From NCBI GenBank assembly GCA_052161625.1, contig CP197412.1: 64,000 nt of DNA; one strand, 5' to 3'. The notes beneath the pieces were generated by a model. The model was not told the DNA's origin and made no database searches. It was given only the letters and a program-made list of their open reading frames with translations. Positions 18,869 to 27,093 of this stretch are shown one piece after another. Each line of letters opens with the position of its first letter. Position 1 is the first letter of the stretch. The translations under genes and the position numbers were made by a program. The DNA is from JBKCUI01 sp052161625 (lineage in GTDB: Bacteria; Planctomycetota; Planctomycetia; Pirellulales; Pirellulaceae).

Positions 18869-21421
18869 CTATCGCCCGCCCCGGAGCAATCGTCGGAGAT
18901 TATCGGATGCTTTGTTGGCGCTGCTGTCCGATGAGAACGGCAGATCCGCTGCATTGAGGATGGCGATGGCATTCCCGTCGGTGGGGGTATCCATCGACTC
19001 GACCAGTTTGAGAACCTCTTCGAGCAGGTACTTGGGAGCCGAGATAATCATCAAATTGGCTTGCTCGTCGACACTGATCGCCAAGAGGCCTTGGTACTCA
19101 GGGCTTGAGGTGGTCGCAGCAATATTGCGATTGAAACTAGAGTTCCTGTAGGACATGTTCGAAAGGGACCGTTCGCTGAAACGGAGCAGGTCTTCGTATA
19201 CCCCTTCCAACGCTTTGGCCACCACGCTGGCTTTGCGATGTTGAAATCGATAGGTGACTCGTTCGCGCGCAAGCTTTTCATCTTCGGGATTGGGTTGATC
19301 AAGGATTTCGATGGATTCCTTGATTGTCTTCCACTGTTTTTCGTTGGCGTTTTGAATGATGAGTCGATTCGTTCTGGTATCGACATCGATCACCACTTGG
19401 GGGGCCGATGTCAGTTTGGACGAAACATTGCTAGTGGAATACTGCAGCATCGTTTCCAGTTGTCGGCGCACCGCAAAGGCCTGAGAATGTTTGAGGGCTA
19501 TGGCGCGAAACTCCGTTCCATCTTTAAGCAGTTGGTCGATCAGACGCTTGGCGGTTTCGGCTGCGATAGGGTCTTTGGACAGAACGACCAAATCACCACT
19601 TCCGTTCTGCATCAATCGGACGGGTGGATTTTCCTTTTCTGGGGCTCGAGCGGCATCGGTTGCGGTCGAAGCGGTGATGGCTGCGACGAAGCGGGAATCA
19701 CCCTTCTTCGCGTTGAGGGATTCGTCGGATGCGGATTGGGTGGTGTCGGCTCCTTTTTCCGAGGGAGTCGATTGGCTATCCGTTTTGGCATCGACAGGCA
19801 AATCGAGGAGCAGCGGGCTATCGCTAATTTCAGCCCAAATTCGCTTGAGTTTTTCCGTGATTTCCGAGGTGTCTTGGCCTCGCATATCGATGACGTGGAG
19901 TTTGGAATCAAGCCTTTGTTCGGAGAAAGTCTCGCCGAGCCGCGCCAGAAACTCCCGCACTTCGGTCACTTCACCAGGCGTTGCCCACAGGAGCAGCCGA
20001 TTGTTTTGTGGGTCGGGCTCGATTTGAAACTTCCCATCGCTTGGTACTCCAGGCGCGGAGGAGGGGCGATCGGGGGATTTCAGAATCAACTGCACGGCTT
20101 TCGCGGCGTAGGTTGGATCGACGTTGGCGAGAGGCAGGACGGTGGCCGTTCGCTTTTCGGAACGGAAGGACTCGATCAGCTGAGCGACCGTCAATTGATC
20201 TTCTGGCGAAGCGAAGACGATGATCCGATTGTAAGCGGCTTCATGTTGGATTCGCGTATCTTTGCCGACCGTGCCTCGCTCCTGTAGCGATGCAACGAGT
20301 TTGGTAACCGCATCGGGCTCGAAGCCGGCGACATCGTATACCTTCACGCGACTGATGGTTTCCCAAGCAGTTTCTTTGTCTGCGAGAGGCTTGTCCATGG
20401 CTTCGACCGCTTGTCGAACGATTTCGATTTTATTGGGCGGAGCATTGACGAGAAGGCTGTTTTCCTTTTCGTTCACGACGACATAGATCGTCACCTTCTT
20501 ATTGTCTTGGATAAGCTCGCGCGCATCACGCCCCAATTGCTTCATCGCTTCGGCTTTGAAACGCGTTTGTTCAACATCCAATTGAGTAGGTGTCTGATTG
20601 GAAGCCGAATCGGGGGGCAGACCAAGCAATTGGCGAACTTTCGGGGCCACATCCTCGACCCGACGATGGGTCAATCGAAACTCGGCGACCCTTTCTTTTC
20701 TCGAATCGTCTTTTTCGGCATCGATCAGGAGCCGATGGAACTCGCGCAGATTGACGACGGCATCGACGACCTCGAGTCGATTGGCGCTCGACATCGGTGA
20801 GACCTTGCCGTAAGGGCTTAAGAGCGGTTTGAGTTCATTGGCCGCTTCGTCCGCAATCATCCAATCGAGAGGAAACGAGACGCGTGCGATGGAATGTTTG
20901 GGAAGGGTAGACAGTTCCTCTGGTTCCACACGAGGCACGAGAGTGATGTCGAGATCTTTCAAGCTCACCAAGCGGAGGACGTTCTCCCGTTTGAGCAGCA
21001 CAAAGCCTCTCGCGAGGAGCTGCATGTTGAAAAGGTCTTCGACGGCATCGAGGGAAAGTTCCTGCGTGCTCGACAGGCTAAGCTTGTCGGTCGGAAGCTC
21101 CTTCCAATCCAAGTTGAGTGCGAGCTTGGCCGCAAGCCAACTGAGGGCCGTTTGCCAATCCTGGTCGCGAAACTGCAAAAGAACCTTCTCTCCCGGTGCG
21201 GCAGGTTCGATGATTTCCGGCGGTTCGACGATGGGGGGAACCACAATGGGGGCAGGTGATGCGTCCGTCGATTCGTTGGTTGTTTCGGGCGAGGGAGCAT
21301 TGGCGGAGGGCTGCTGCGTGGCAGGCGGGGCCGAGGTGGTGCCAGCGTCCTGTGCGGCCAAACCGCTAGCCAAGGAGGTCGAACACGAAATCGCGAGCAA
21401 GTAAGCGAAAGGCTTCTTCAT
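18869..21421 (-). CDS. Secretin N-domain repeat protein (no secretin barrel)
   Basis: 850 residues from ATG 21421. A signal peptide (MKKPFAYLLAISCSTSLASG) precedes a Pro/Thr/Ser-rich linker (about 25-75). Then come repeated secretin N-type modules, recognisable as alpha/beta repeats of the form LxHxxAxxVxxxLxxx followed by VDxRTNRLIIQN-like strands (RFKAEAMKQLGRDARELIQD, VVIDVDTRTNRLIIQNANEK, LKHSQAFAVRRQLETMLQYS). GspD/PilQ proteins have such modules before their beta-barrel, but no barrel domain with its conserved VPLL-x-IP-x-G-type motif is visible. It may serve as a periplasmic ring or partner of a type II secretion/pilus machine. No pilus genes are adjacent. Confidence 0.8.
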   Translation of the reverse strand: MKKPFAYLLAISCSTSLASGLAAQDAGTTSAPPATQQPSANAPSPETTNESTDASPAPIVVPPIVEPPEIIEPAAPGEKVLLQFRDQDWQTALSWLAAKLALNLDWKELPTDKLSLSSTQELSLDAVEDLFNMQLLARGFVLLKRENVLRLVSLKDLDITLVPRVEPEELSTLPKHSIARVSFPLDWMIADEAANELKPLLSPYGKVSPMSSANRLEVVDAVVNLREFHRLLIDAEKDDSRKERVAEFRLTHRRVEDVAPKVRQLLGLPPDSASNQTPTQLDVEQTRFKAEAMKQLGRDARELIQDNKKVTIYVVVNEKENSLLVNAPPNKIEIVRQAVEAMDKPLADKETAWETISRVKVYDVAGFEPDAVTKLVASLQERGTVGKDTRIQHEAAYNRIIVFASPEDQLTVAQLIESFRSEKRTATVLPLANVDPTYAAKAVQLILKSPDRPSSAPGVPSDGKFQIEPDPQNNRLLLWATPGEVTEVREFLARLGETFSEQRLDSKLHVIDMRGQDTSEITEKLKRIWAEISDSPLLLDLPVDAKTDSQSTPSEKGADTTQSASDESLNAKKGDSRFVAAITASTATDAARAPEKENPPVRLMQNGSGDLVVLSKDPIAAETAKRLIDQLLKDGTEFRAIALKHSQAFAVRRQLETMLQYSTSNVSSKLTSAPQVVIDVDTRTNRLIIQNANEKQWKTIKESIEILDQPNPEDEKLARERVTYRFQHRKASVVAKALEGVYEDLLRFSERSLSNMSYRNSSFNRNIAATTSSPEYQGLLAISVDEQANLMIISAPKYLLEEVLKLVESMDTPTDGNAIAILNAADLPFSSDSSANKASDNLRRLLRGGR

Positions 21422-21772
21422 GATAGTTCCAGCATGCTGAACCGCTGCAATCCCATTTCGCTCCCCGATCAAGTGGAGAGGCAGCTGGGATGGAATTCAG
21501 CTCGCGCGGATGGACTTCATCCTCGAGAGCGAATGCACGATGATTTCAACGCTTGAGAGCTTTCAACGCATAACGGATGACGTTGCAAGCGCGAGGCATC
21601 GAGCAAGGCAGCAGGGGTTAGGTGGGAAATTGGGAAGGTGGGAGGGGGGTGAGGCTTTTTGCAAATTCCGATCGCTGCCCGGTTCCGAACCAAGCAGCTG
21701 AGAAAAATTCAATCGGTGTATTAGTCTAGCTGCTAGCCCTTTGGGAAGCAACCGAAACTCGTGGTGGATCGA
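21422..21772. other. Intergenic stretch, nothing supported
   Basis: About 350 bases between two minus-strand genes. It contains a G-rich run near 21620-21655 (GGGAAATTGGGAAGGTGGGA, then GGGGGG) on the plus strand, that is C-rich on the coding strand, and no credible gene. Confidence 0.4.
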
Positions 21773-22696
21773 TTACGCGATGTCCATGCACTTCTCGAGA
21801 AGTTTTTTGGTCGCGATGATGCCATCGTCGGGACTCAGTTTCGAGCCTTCGTATTCAATACCAACCCAGCCGTGGTACTTGGCGTCCAAAACGATTTTCA
21901 TCATCTTGCGGAAGTCAATTTTGGTTTCGTTTCCGTTTTCGTCGAAGTCGTAGCTTTTCGCGCTGACGGCTTTGGCGAGTGGCATCAGGTCGGTGACACC
22001 TTGGTATCGGTCGTATTCATAGAAATTACCGAAGTCGGGGAGTGTCCCGCAGTTGTCCATTTCCGTCATGCGGATGGTTTCGGAAAGCCATTTACCGTTT
22101 GAGCTCAAGCCGCCGTGATTTTCCACGATGACATTGATTCCCATCGGTTTGGCATATTCAGACAATCGTCGCAATCCGTCGGCAGCAAGCTTTTTGCCCT
22201 CTTCGTATTCGGCGTTGGTTTGGGCATTCACTCGAATGGAGTGGCATCCCAGGAATTTGGCTGCTTCGACCCATTTGTAGTGGTTCTCGACTGCCGACGT
22301 ACGCTTGGCAGCATCTTTGTCGCCGAGGGCACCTTCCCCGTCGATCATGATCAAAACGCTGGTCACGCCGACATCGGCGGCACGTTTTTTCATCTCGCTG
22401 AGGTAGGCCTCGTCCTTCGCTTTGTCCTTGAAGAACTGATTGACGTATTCGACTCCTTCGATGCCGAATTTTTCCTTGGTGAGTTTGGCAAAGTCCAAAT
22501 TGTCGATTTGTTTCGCAAAGAGTGGCTTGTGAAGCGACCATTGGGCTAGCGAGATTTTGAATGGCGCGGCCTTCGTCGGTTGGGCAACTTGTTGGGCAAA
22601 GAGAGAACCGGTCGAGGCGACTGCGGTTGCCGCGGCCGTCACCGCCAAAAAGTGTCGACGGGAGGTTGGGATCGAATCGAAGTTTGGTTTTGCCAT
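21773..22696 (-). CDS. Tat-exported sugar phosphate isomerase/epimerase-like protein (TIM barrel)
   Basis: 307 residues from ATG 22696, chosen because it starts a twin-arginine signal: SRRHFLAVTAAATAVASTGS, cleavage near SLFAQQ. The remainder fits the AP endonuclease 2/xylose-isomerase-like TIM barrel: FKISLAQWSLHKPLF, FGIEGVEYVNQFFKDKA, LIMIDGEGALGDKD, CHSIRVNAQTN, NVIVENHGGLSSN and GWVGIEYEGSKLSPDDG, with the metal-ligand Glu and His residues expected of the hydroxypyruvate-isomerase class (the VENHGG and GIEYEG motifs). Planctomycetes have many exported members, whose substrates are unknown. It is divergent from the PQQ gene at 22911. Confidence 0.88.
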   Translation of the reverse strand: MAKPNFDSIPTSRRHFLAVTAAATAVASTGSLFAQQVAQPTKAAPFKISLAQWSLHKPLFAKQIDNLDFAKLTKEKFGIEGVEYVNQFFKDKAKDEAYLSEMKKRAADVGVTSVLIMIDGEGALGDKDAAKRTSAVENHYKWVEAAKFLGCHSIRVNAQTNAEYEEGKKLAADGLRRLSEYAKPMGINVIVENHGGLSSNGKWLSETIRMTEMDNCGTLPDFGNFYEYDRYQGVTDLMPLAKAVSAKSYDFDENGNETKIDFRKMMKIVLDAKYHGWVGIEYEGSKLSPDDGIIATKKLLEKCMDIA

Positions 22697-22830
22697 GGAT
22701 AACTGGGGGGTGAGGGAGGAGTCGGAGGAGGCGATCGCCAGCGGAACGCCGATCGAAATTGTATTTGGTACGGTGGGTGGTCGCAATCGACAAGTTGCGG
22801 GAAACCTGTCCAACCTCCTGGTCGATCGGC

Positions 22831-22836
22831 TATAAT
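22831..22836 (+). promoter_or_regulatory. Perfect TATAAT -10-like box
   Basis: A perfect TATAAT lies 74 bases upstream of the ATG at 22911. No good -35 box is found at 16-18 bases, so it is a weak promoter candidate. Confidence 0.3.
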
Positions 22837-22910
22837 GACGGGCACAGATCCAACCACATGCGGGCAGAATCCGCATCCCTCCACTACTTCCCCTGCGTAG
22901 GTGACTCCGA

Positions 22911-24575
22911 ATGCGACAACGATTGTTTCGAAGACTTCCATGGTTTAGTTTGTTCGGCGGCTCGCTGCTCGCTGCCAGCTTGACCAACCATTCGACTCTT
23001 TCGGCTGCTGATTACGACCCGACCGCTGTCGCGAAGGCCTTCATCTCGAAGCTCAAGGTTGGGCCTAAGGATTGGCCGCAGTGGGGTGGGTCTCCCGAAC
23101 GAAACAATGTTCCGGATAGTGGCCCCCTCCCGACTTCTTTCGATGTCGAGACCAACGAAAACATTCTTTGGTCCATGCCTCTCGGGTCGGAAACCTACGG
23201 CAATCCTGTGGTTGCCAATGGGAAAGTCTACATCGGGACCAACAATGGGAACGGGTACATCAAACGCTACCCCGCTACGGTCGATCTGGGATGTCTTATC
23301 TGCTTCGACGAAAAGGATGGCAAGTTTCTTTGGCAGCATAGCAGTGAAAAGCTGCCGACCGGTCGGGTCCACGACTGGCCTAACCAAGGAATCTGTTGCG
23401 CTCCCATGATCGATGGCGACCGTCTCTGGTATATAACGAGTCGTGGCGAAGTGGTCTGTCTCGATACGGATGGCTTTTTGGACGGGGAAAACGATGGCCC
23501 CTTCAACAAAGAGCCCAACGAAAACAAAGACGAGGCGGACGTTGTCTGGCGTCTAGATATGATGGCCCAGTTGAACGTCTCTCAGCACAACATGTGCAGT
23601 TGCTCGGTGACCGCCGTCGGTAACAAGCTGTTCGTCAACACTTCGAACGGTGTGGACGACTCGCACTTGACCGTACCAGAAGAAAAAGCCCCGAGCTTCA
23701 TTTGCATCGACAAGAACACGGGCGAAGTCCTTTGGACCGATAACACCCCCGGCGGAAACATTCTCCACGGACAATGGTCTTCCCCAACTTACGGCGTATT
23801 CAATGGGCAGGAGCAAGTCGTCTTTGGTGGCGGAGATGGCTGGATGTACAGCTTCGATCCGGCCGGGGACAACGGCAAGTCCAAGATGCTCTGGAAGTTT
23901 GACTGCAATCCAAAAGACTCCGTGTACCGATTGAACGGTGCGACGCGAAATCACATCATTGCCACCCCTGTTGTGTATGACGGGTTGATCTATGTCGCCG
24001 TCGGGGAAGACCCAGAGCACGGTGAAGGGAACGGGCACCTTTGGGCAATCGATCCAAACAAGCGCGGAGATGTCAGCCCGACGTTGGTCTACAACTCCTC
24101 GAATCCGAACGTCGTGATCCCGCACAAGCGAAAGCAAGCGCTCGACGCCGCTGCTGGCGATCTTGAACGGGACAATCCAAACTCCGCGGCTGTATGGCAC
24201 TATGTCGGCAGCAATCCGAAGGAGTTCGAAACGACGATGCACCGAACCTGCGGTACCGTGGCGATCAAGAATGACATCCTGGTCATCGCCGACTTCAGCG
24301 GATTGGTCCACTGCTTGGATAGCAAGACCGGTGAGCCACACTGGACCTACGACATGCTAGCTGCATCGTGGGCCTCCCCATTGATCGCCGACAATAAGAT
24401 TTTTATCGGTGACGAAGATGGAGACATTACCATCTTCGAATTGTCGAAAGAGCAAAAGCAGATCGCTGAAATCAATTTGGGATCGGCCTTGTACACCACG
24501 CCTGTATCCGCGAATGACAAGATCTTCGTCGCGAACCGCAACCGCATTTTTGCCATCGGTGAAAAGAAAGAGTAG
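22911..24575 (+). CDS. Exported PQQ-like beta-propeller protein
   Basis: 554 residues. A signal peptide (about residues 1-32, ending LSA-A) is followed by WPQWGGSPERNN, the typical start of planctomycete PQQ-binding-like propeller proteins (BamB-like fold). Tryptophan-docking repeats are visible along the chain: GNPVVANGKVYIGTNNGNGY, LICFDEKDGKFLWQHSSEKL, FICIDKNTGEVLWTDNTPGG, VFNGQEQVVFGGGDGWMYSF, CLDSKTGEPHWTYDM. Whether it binds PQQ or is a scaffold cannot be told by eye; catalytic residues of quinoprotein dehydrogenases were not identified. Periplasmic. It is followed by a rho-independent terminator at 24637. Confidence 0.9.
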   Translation: MRQRLFRRLPWFSLFGGSLLAASLTNHSTLSAADYDPTAVAKAFISKLKVGPKDWPQWGGSPERNNVPDSGPLPTSFDVETNENILWSMPLGSETYGNPVVANGKVYIGTNNGNGYIKRYPATVDLGCLICFDEKDGKFLWQHSSEKLPTGRVHDWPNQGICCAPMIDGDRLWYITSRGEVVCLDTDGFLDGENDGPFNKEPNENKDEADVVWRLDMMAQLNVSQHNMCSCSVTAVGNKLFVNTSNGVDDSHLTVPEEKAPSFICIDKNTGEVLWTDNTPGGNILHGQWSSPTYGVFNGQEQVVFGGGDGWMYSFDPAGDNGKSKMLWKFDCNPKDSVYRLNGATRNHIIATPVVYDGLIYVAVGEDPEHGEGNGHLWAIDPNKRGDVSPTLVYNSSNPNVVIPHKRKQALDAAAGDLERDNPNSAAVWHYVGSNPKEFETTMHRTCGTVAIKNDILVIADFSGLVHCLDSKTGEPHWTYDMLAASWASPLIADNKIFIGDEDGDITIFELSKEQKQIAEINLGSALYTTPVSANDKIFVANRNRIFAIGEKKE

Positions 24576-24636
24576 ATGCGAAGTGGGCAGTTCCACTGCC
24601 CGATTCGATTCTATTGGCGCGAGAAGTTGATAGTCT

Positions 24637-24668
24637 AAAACGCCTCCGAGGATTCGGGGGCGTTTTTT
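24637..24668 (+). terminator. Rho-independent terminator
   Basis: A stem of AAAACGCC/GGCGTTTT extended by CCGA/TCGG, with one wobble and a GGAT loop, is followed by a run of seven T. It ends the 22911-24575 gene. Confidence 0.85.
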
Positions 24669-24710
24669 TATTTGCTCGGCGAATGATTTTCGCGAAGCAA
24701 GGACTCATCC

Positions 24711-24810
24711 GCTCCCGCTCGTGTTCGTGCTCCTGCTCGTGTTCGTGCTCCTGCTCGTGTTCGTGCTCGTGTTCGTGCTCCTGCTCGTACTCCTGCTCGT
24801 GCTCGTCATC
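24711..24810 (+). repeat. Degenerate hexanucleotide array
   Basis: About 100 bases of imperfect 6-bp units (GTGCTC, CTGCTC, GTGTTC, GTACTC). In one frame it would read as alternating Ser and Cys, but no gene is supported. It is a low-complexity tandem array just upstream of a second, different array and the IS110 element. Confidence 0.9.
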
Positions 24811-24865
24811 GATTTCAGCCTCGATGACTAAACATTCCTTCGACCACGAAAGACTTGATGTGGAT

Positions 24866-24904
24866 CGATTACGATTACGATTACGATTACGATTACGAGC
24901 ACGT
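24866..24904 (+). repeat. CGATTA hexanucleotide array
   Basis: Five tandem CGATTA units (24866-24895), then CGAGCACG. Similar mixed motifs (CGAGCACGAGCAGGGGCACG, then AATTAC) lie at 26714-26739 on the other side of the IS110 element, which suggests one array split by the insertion. Confidence 0.9.
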
Positions 24905-25329
24905 TCCTGAAAGAGTTTAGGATTGTTTCGTGCTTTCTTCGTTTTTTTCTTTGGTGATGGGCGTACAGCTCTAGTCTCGCATTTAGCGAGATTTCTTCAT
25001 TGCGTCGGCTTACGTAGGCGTGTTTCTTCGTTCGGTTGGTCGTTGTGCTTGATTGAGTCAGTACAGGATCTTTGGTCAGGTCATTGCAATCGTTCTTTTC
25101 ACGGCGATTGCACCTCATACATTCCTTCGTGGGGGCACATGCAGAATTGCTTCTGAATGCTCGAGTCCAACGTGACTCGACACTGGATTTAGCGATGCGA
25201 TCCATCCACACAAGGTGCTTCCAAATCAAGTACTCGTGCAGCTATTCAGGCAGTCGTTTCTCTTGTGAGAGAATGATGACGACGAGGCTGCATCCACGTG
25301 CTCGTACGGAGGGGCTTGCCTTGGTGAAT

Positions 25330-25388
25330 AGCCTAGGTTCGCAACGCCAAAGTCTGCAATCGCAGGCTCGGGCAGCCGAGTCTAGGCT
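25330..25388 (-). ncRNA. Candidate structured RNA in IS110 noncoding end (bridge RNA-like)
   Basis: Self-complementary segments form a small multibranch fold. The outer stem is AGCCTAG (25330-25336) with CTAGGCT (25382-25388). It encloses hairpin CTGC-AATC-GCAG (25354-25365) and hairpin CTCGG-GCAG-CCGAG (25367-25380). It lies 77 bases past the transposase stop, inside the noncoding downstream end, where IS1111-group elements encode their bridge RNA. This is a position-based inference; the strand is assumed to follow the transposase. Confidence 0.35.
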
Positions 25389-25464
25389 GGTACACTCACT
25401 CATAAAGCGTGTTTCGTTATTACTGCTCCTTCACCGGTTCTTTTCTAAGGGGCTGAACGCCTGA

Positions 25465-26586
25465 CTACGAGGCGATATTGTGCGTTTTCGATCCTGGTTT
25501 TGGCTTCTTCTTGATCTGGTTTATACGTCGGTTCATCATTTCAAGCCTAGCAGTGCAATAGTCTTTGTCCTCGACGAGCATGTGGCGTATCACGGTGCAC
25601 AACCGACGCATCACAGCGACTCTCGCTATCTTGCTACCACGACGATCGCGAATCGACTTATACCACTTCTTCATCGCTGGATCTTTGCGTAGAACATGAA
25701 GGACCATTTGCCCTAATAGATGACGTACTACCGTGCTGCCCGCTTTGGTGATGTGACCTCGGCGACCTGTTCCCTCCCCACTATCGCTCACCGTTGGTGT
25801 TAGGCCAAAGTAATGCGACAGGCTTCCTCCACGGAGAAATCGCTTGGGATCGCCAATTCGGCACTGGATTGCCAACGCGGTAAAGTTACCTGCACCTGGT
25901 ATGGTGCGAAGGAGATCAACCGATCGGATTCCTTGGCAACGTTGAGCGATTTTTGTATCGAGGACTTCAATTCTCTTGGGTAAACGATCTAGCTCTTCGA
26001 GTAGCCAATCTATCTCTTCGCGATCCCAACTAGAAAGCTGCAATGTTTTGAGCCAGAGGAGTGCCTTCTTGGATGGGAAAGTCTTGGTCGGCATTGCCCA
26101 CTGAAGATTGTAACGTCGCAAAATATGCTTGACTTGATTTACCGTCTTGGTGTGTTGTCGAGTGATTTGTTGTCGCACAAGTGTGAGACGTTGATTCTCC
26201 ATATCCAGGGGAGATGGCATCACAACCTGCCGTACCCCTCGTACGGATTGGTTTAGCAAAATACGTTCACGGTTTGCCCATAACAGCTCGCTAAGCTCCT
26301 TGGCATCGCGTCGATCCGTCTTGATGCGACGCTTCTTTTCAGGCTGTATCACAACCACTCGCTTGCATCCATACTTTGGCAACAAATCTAAGAGCCAATC
26401 GTTGAAGCCGCAAACTTCGACAATGGCGGTAAAGCCATCCGTAGCGAGCTTTGTAACGGACTCAAGATAGTCGCGTACTCTCGAGGGTTCGGTGCTGACT
26501 TGGCGAGCCTGGACCACATCTCCTGCTTCATTTCGCAGAGAAACGGTCAATTGCTTTGCGTGCTGATCGATTCCAAGGTAAAACAT
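25465..26586 (-). CDS. IS110-family transposase (DEDD recombinase)
   Basis: 373 residues from ATG 26586; a longer reading from 26655 would pass through a hairpin and is unlikely. The N-terminal RuvC-like DEDD domain starts at MFYLGIDQHAKQLTVSLRNE (Asp7), continues with IVEVCGFNDWLLD (Glu) and TDRRDAKELSELLWANR (Asp pair). The C-terminal Transposase_20 domain has LLRTIPGAGNFTALAIQCRI, LSHYFGLTPTVSDSGEG and HITKAGSTVVRHLLGQM, containing the Ser that acts as the nucleophile in this family. The length and both domains look intact, with no frameshift, so the element may be active. IS110 enzymes use an element-encoded RNA for target and donor choice. Confidence 0.95.
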   Translation of the reverse strand: MFYLGIDQHAKQLTVSLRNEAGDVVQARQVSTEPSRVRDYLESVTKLATDGFTAIVEVCGFNDWLLDLLPKYGCKRVVVIQPEKKRRIKTDRRDAKELSELLWANRERILLNQSVRGVRQVVMPSPLDMENQRLTLVRQQITRQHTKTVNQVKHILRRYNLQWAMPTKTFPSKKALLWLKTLQLSSWDREEIDWLLEELDRLPKRIEVLDTKIAQRCQGIRSVDLLRTIPGAGNFTALAIQCRIGDPKRFLRGGSLSHYFGLTPTVSDSGEGTGRRGHITKAGSTVVRHLLGQMVLHVLRKDPAMKKWYKSIRDRRGSKIARVAVMRRLCTVIRHMLVEDKDYCTARLEMMNRRINQIKKKPKPGSKTHNIAS

Positions 26587-26590
26587 GAGT

Positions 26591-26681
26591 CGGTTCTCCG
26601 AGAGGGACTTTGCATAGTTTGAGTCCGGCTTCATTCCAGTGATGAAGACGATCACTCGTCTCCCATCATCTCGGAGAACCG
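26591..26681 (-). ncRNA. Long inverted repeat upstream of transposase, possible RNA hairpin
   Basis: CGGTTCTCCGAG (26591-26602) and CTCGGAGAACCG (26670-26681) form a 12-bp perfect stem, extended by one A-T pair, around a 67-base loop that has a smaller inverted motif (GACGA..TCGTC at 26646-26660). It lies between the transposase start and the proposed element end. It may be a regulatory hairpin, a promoter element, or the left-end bridge RNA region as in IS621-type elements. Confidence 0.35.
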
Positions 26682-26706
26682 TTTCTCAAACCACCCAACT
26701 CTTTCA

Positions 26707-27093
26707 TCGCCATCGAGCACGAGCAGGGGCACGAATTACAAGGGCGAGCACCGTCGGTGCGCGACGGTCCTCGAGGGCTGAGCGCCACAACGTACCGTTT
26801 TCGAACCATCAAGTCATGATTGCCGTGCGCGGACCGACGATTTCCACTATTTTAGGCTTGATAGTGTTGAGTGTCCTCGTGGGGTATGCCCTTGCCAAGT
26901 TCCGGTCTTTTGCGAAAGCGAACAAAGCCGCTTGGGACAATTGGAAAGATTGCTTCCAGGGAATGATGAACCGATCGAGTTGGCGTTGAGGAAGGGAATC
27001 GTTGCGAGAGCCCCAAGGGCTAGTGACCAGAAGTTTGCTCGAGTTGGGAGCCGGCGCTAAGCCAATGGAGGATCCTCATCGTTTCTGGCGGTT
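26707..27093. other. Flank of IS110 element
   Basis: Contains a short hexamer-array remnant (26714-26739) and the doubtful 57-codon frame at 26816-26989; otherwise nothing supported. Confidence 0.4.
26816..26989 (+). CDS. Small single-span membrane protein (doubtful)
   Basis: A 57-residue frame from ATG 26816. Residues about 8-27 (TISTILGLIVLSVLVGYALA) form one membrane helix, followed by a basic, aromatic tail (KFRSFAKANKAAWDNWKDCF). Nothing upstream looks like a good ribosome binding site. A longer in-frame start at 26639 would run into the IS element, which makes it unlikely. Not recognised. It could be the stranded end of a gene broken by the insertion sequence. Confidence 0.35.
   Translation: MIAVRGPTISTILGLIVLSVLVGYALAKFRSFAKANKAAWDNWKDCFQGMMNRSSWR

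Larger units (their letters stand above)
24908..26706 (-). mobile_element. IS110-family insertion sequence (proposed limits)
   Basis: The transposase gene (25465-26586) is flanked by a 10-bp inverted repeat: TGAAAGAGTT at 24908-24917 and AACTCTTTCA at 26697-26706. Outside it on both sides lie pieces of hexanucleotide arrays. Short subterminal inverted repeats and a long noncoding end are features of the IS1111 group of the IS110 family. The exact ends cannot be fixed without an empty-site comparison. No target-site duplication is obvious, as expected for this family. Confidence 0.55.

Noticed and set aside
19238..20287. A 349-codon plus-strand open frame.
   Set aside because: Antisense of the secretin-N gene, with low-complexity Gly/Phe/Asp-rich translation.
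24711..24904. Possible CRISPR array.
   Set aside because: The units are six bases with no spacers, so this is a simple tandem repeat.
24614..24910. A Cys/Ser-repeat peptide frame (CSCSCS...).
   Set aside because: It is only the translation of a hexanucleotide array, with no ribosome binding site.
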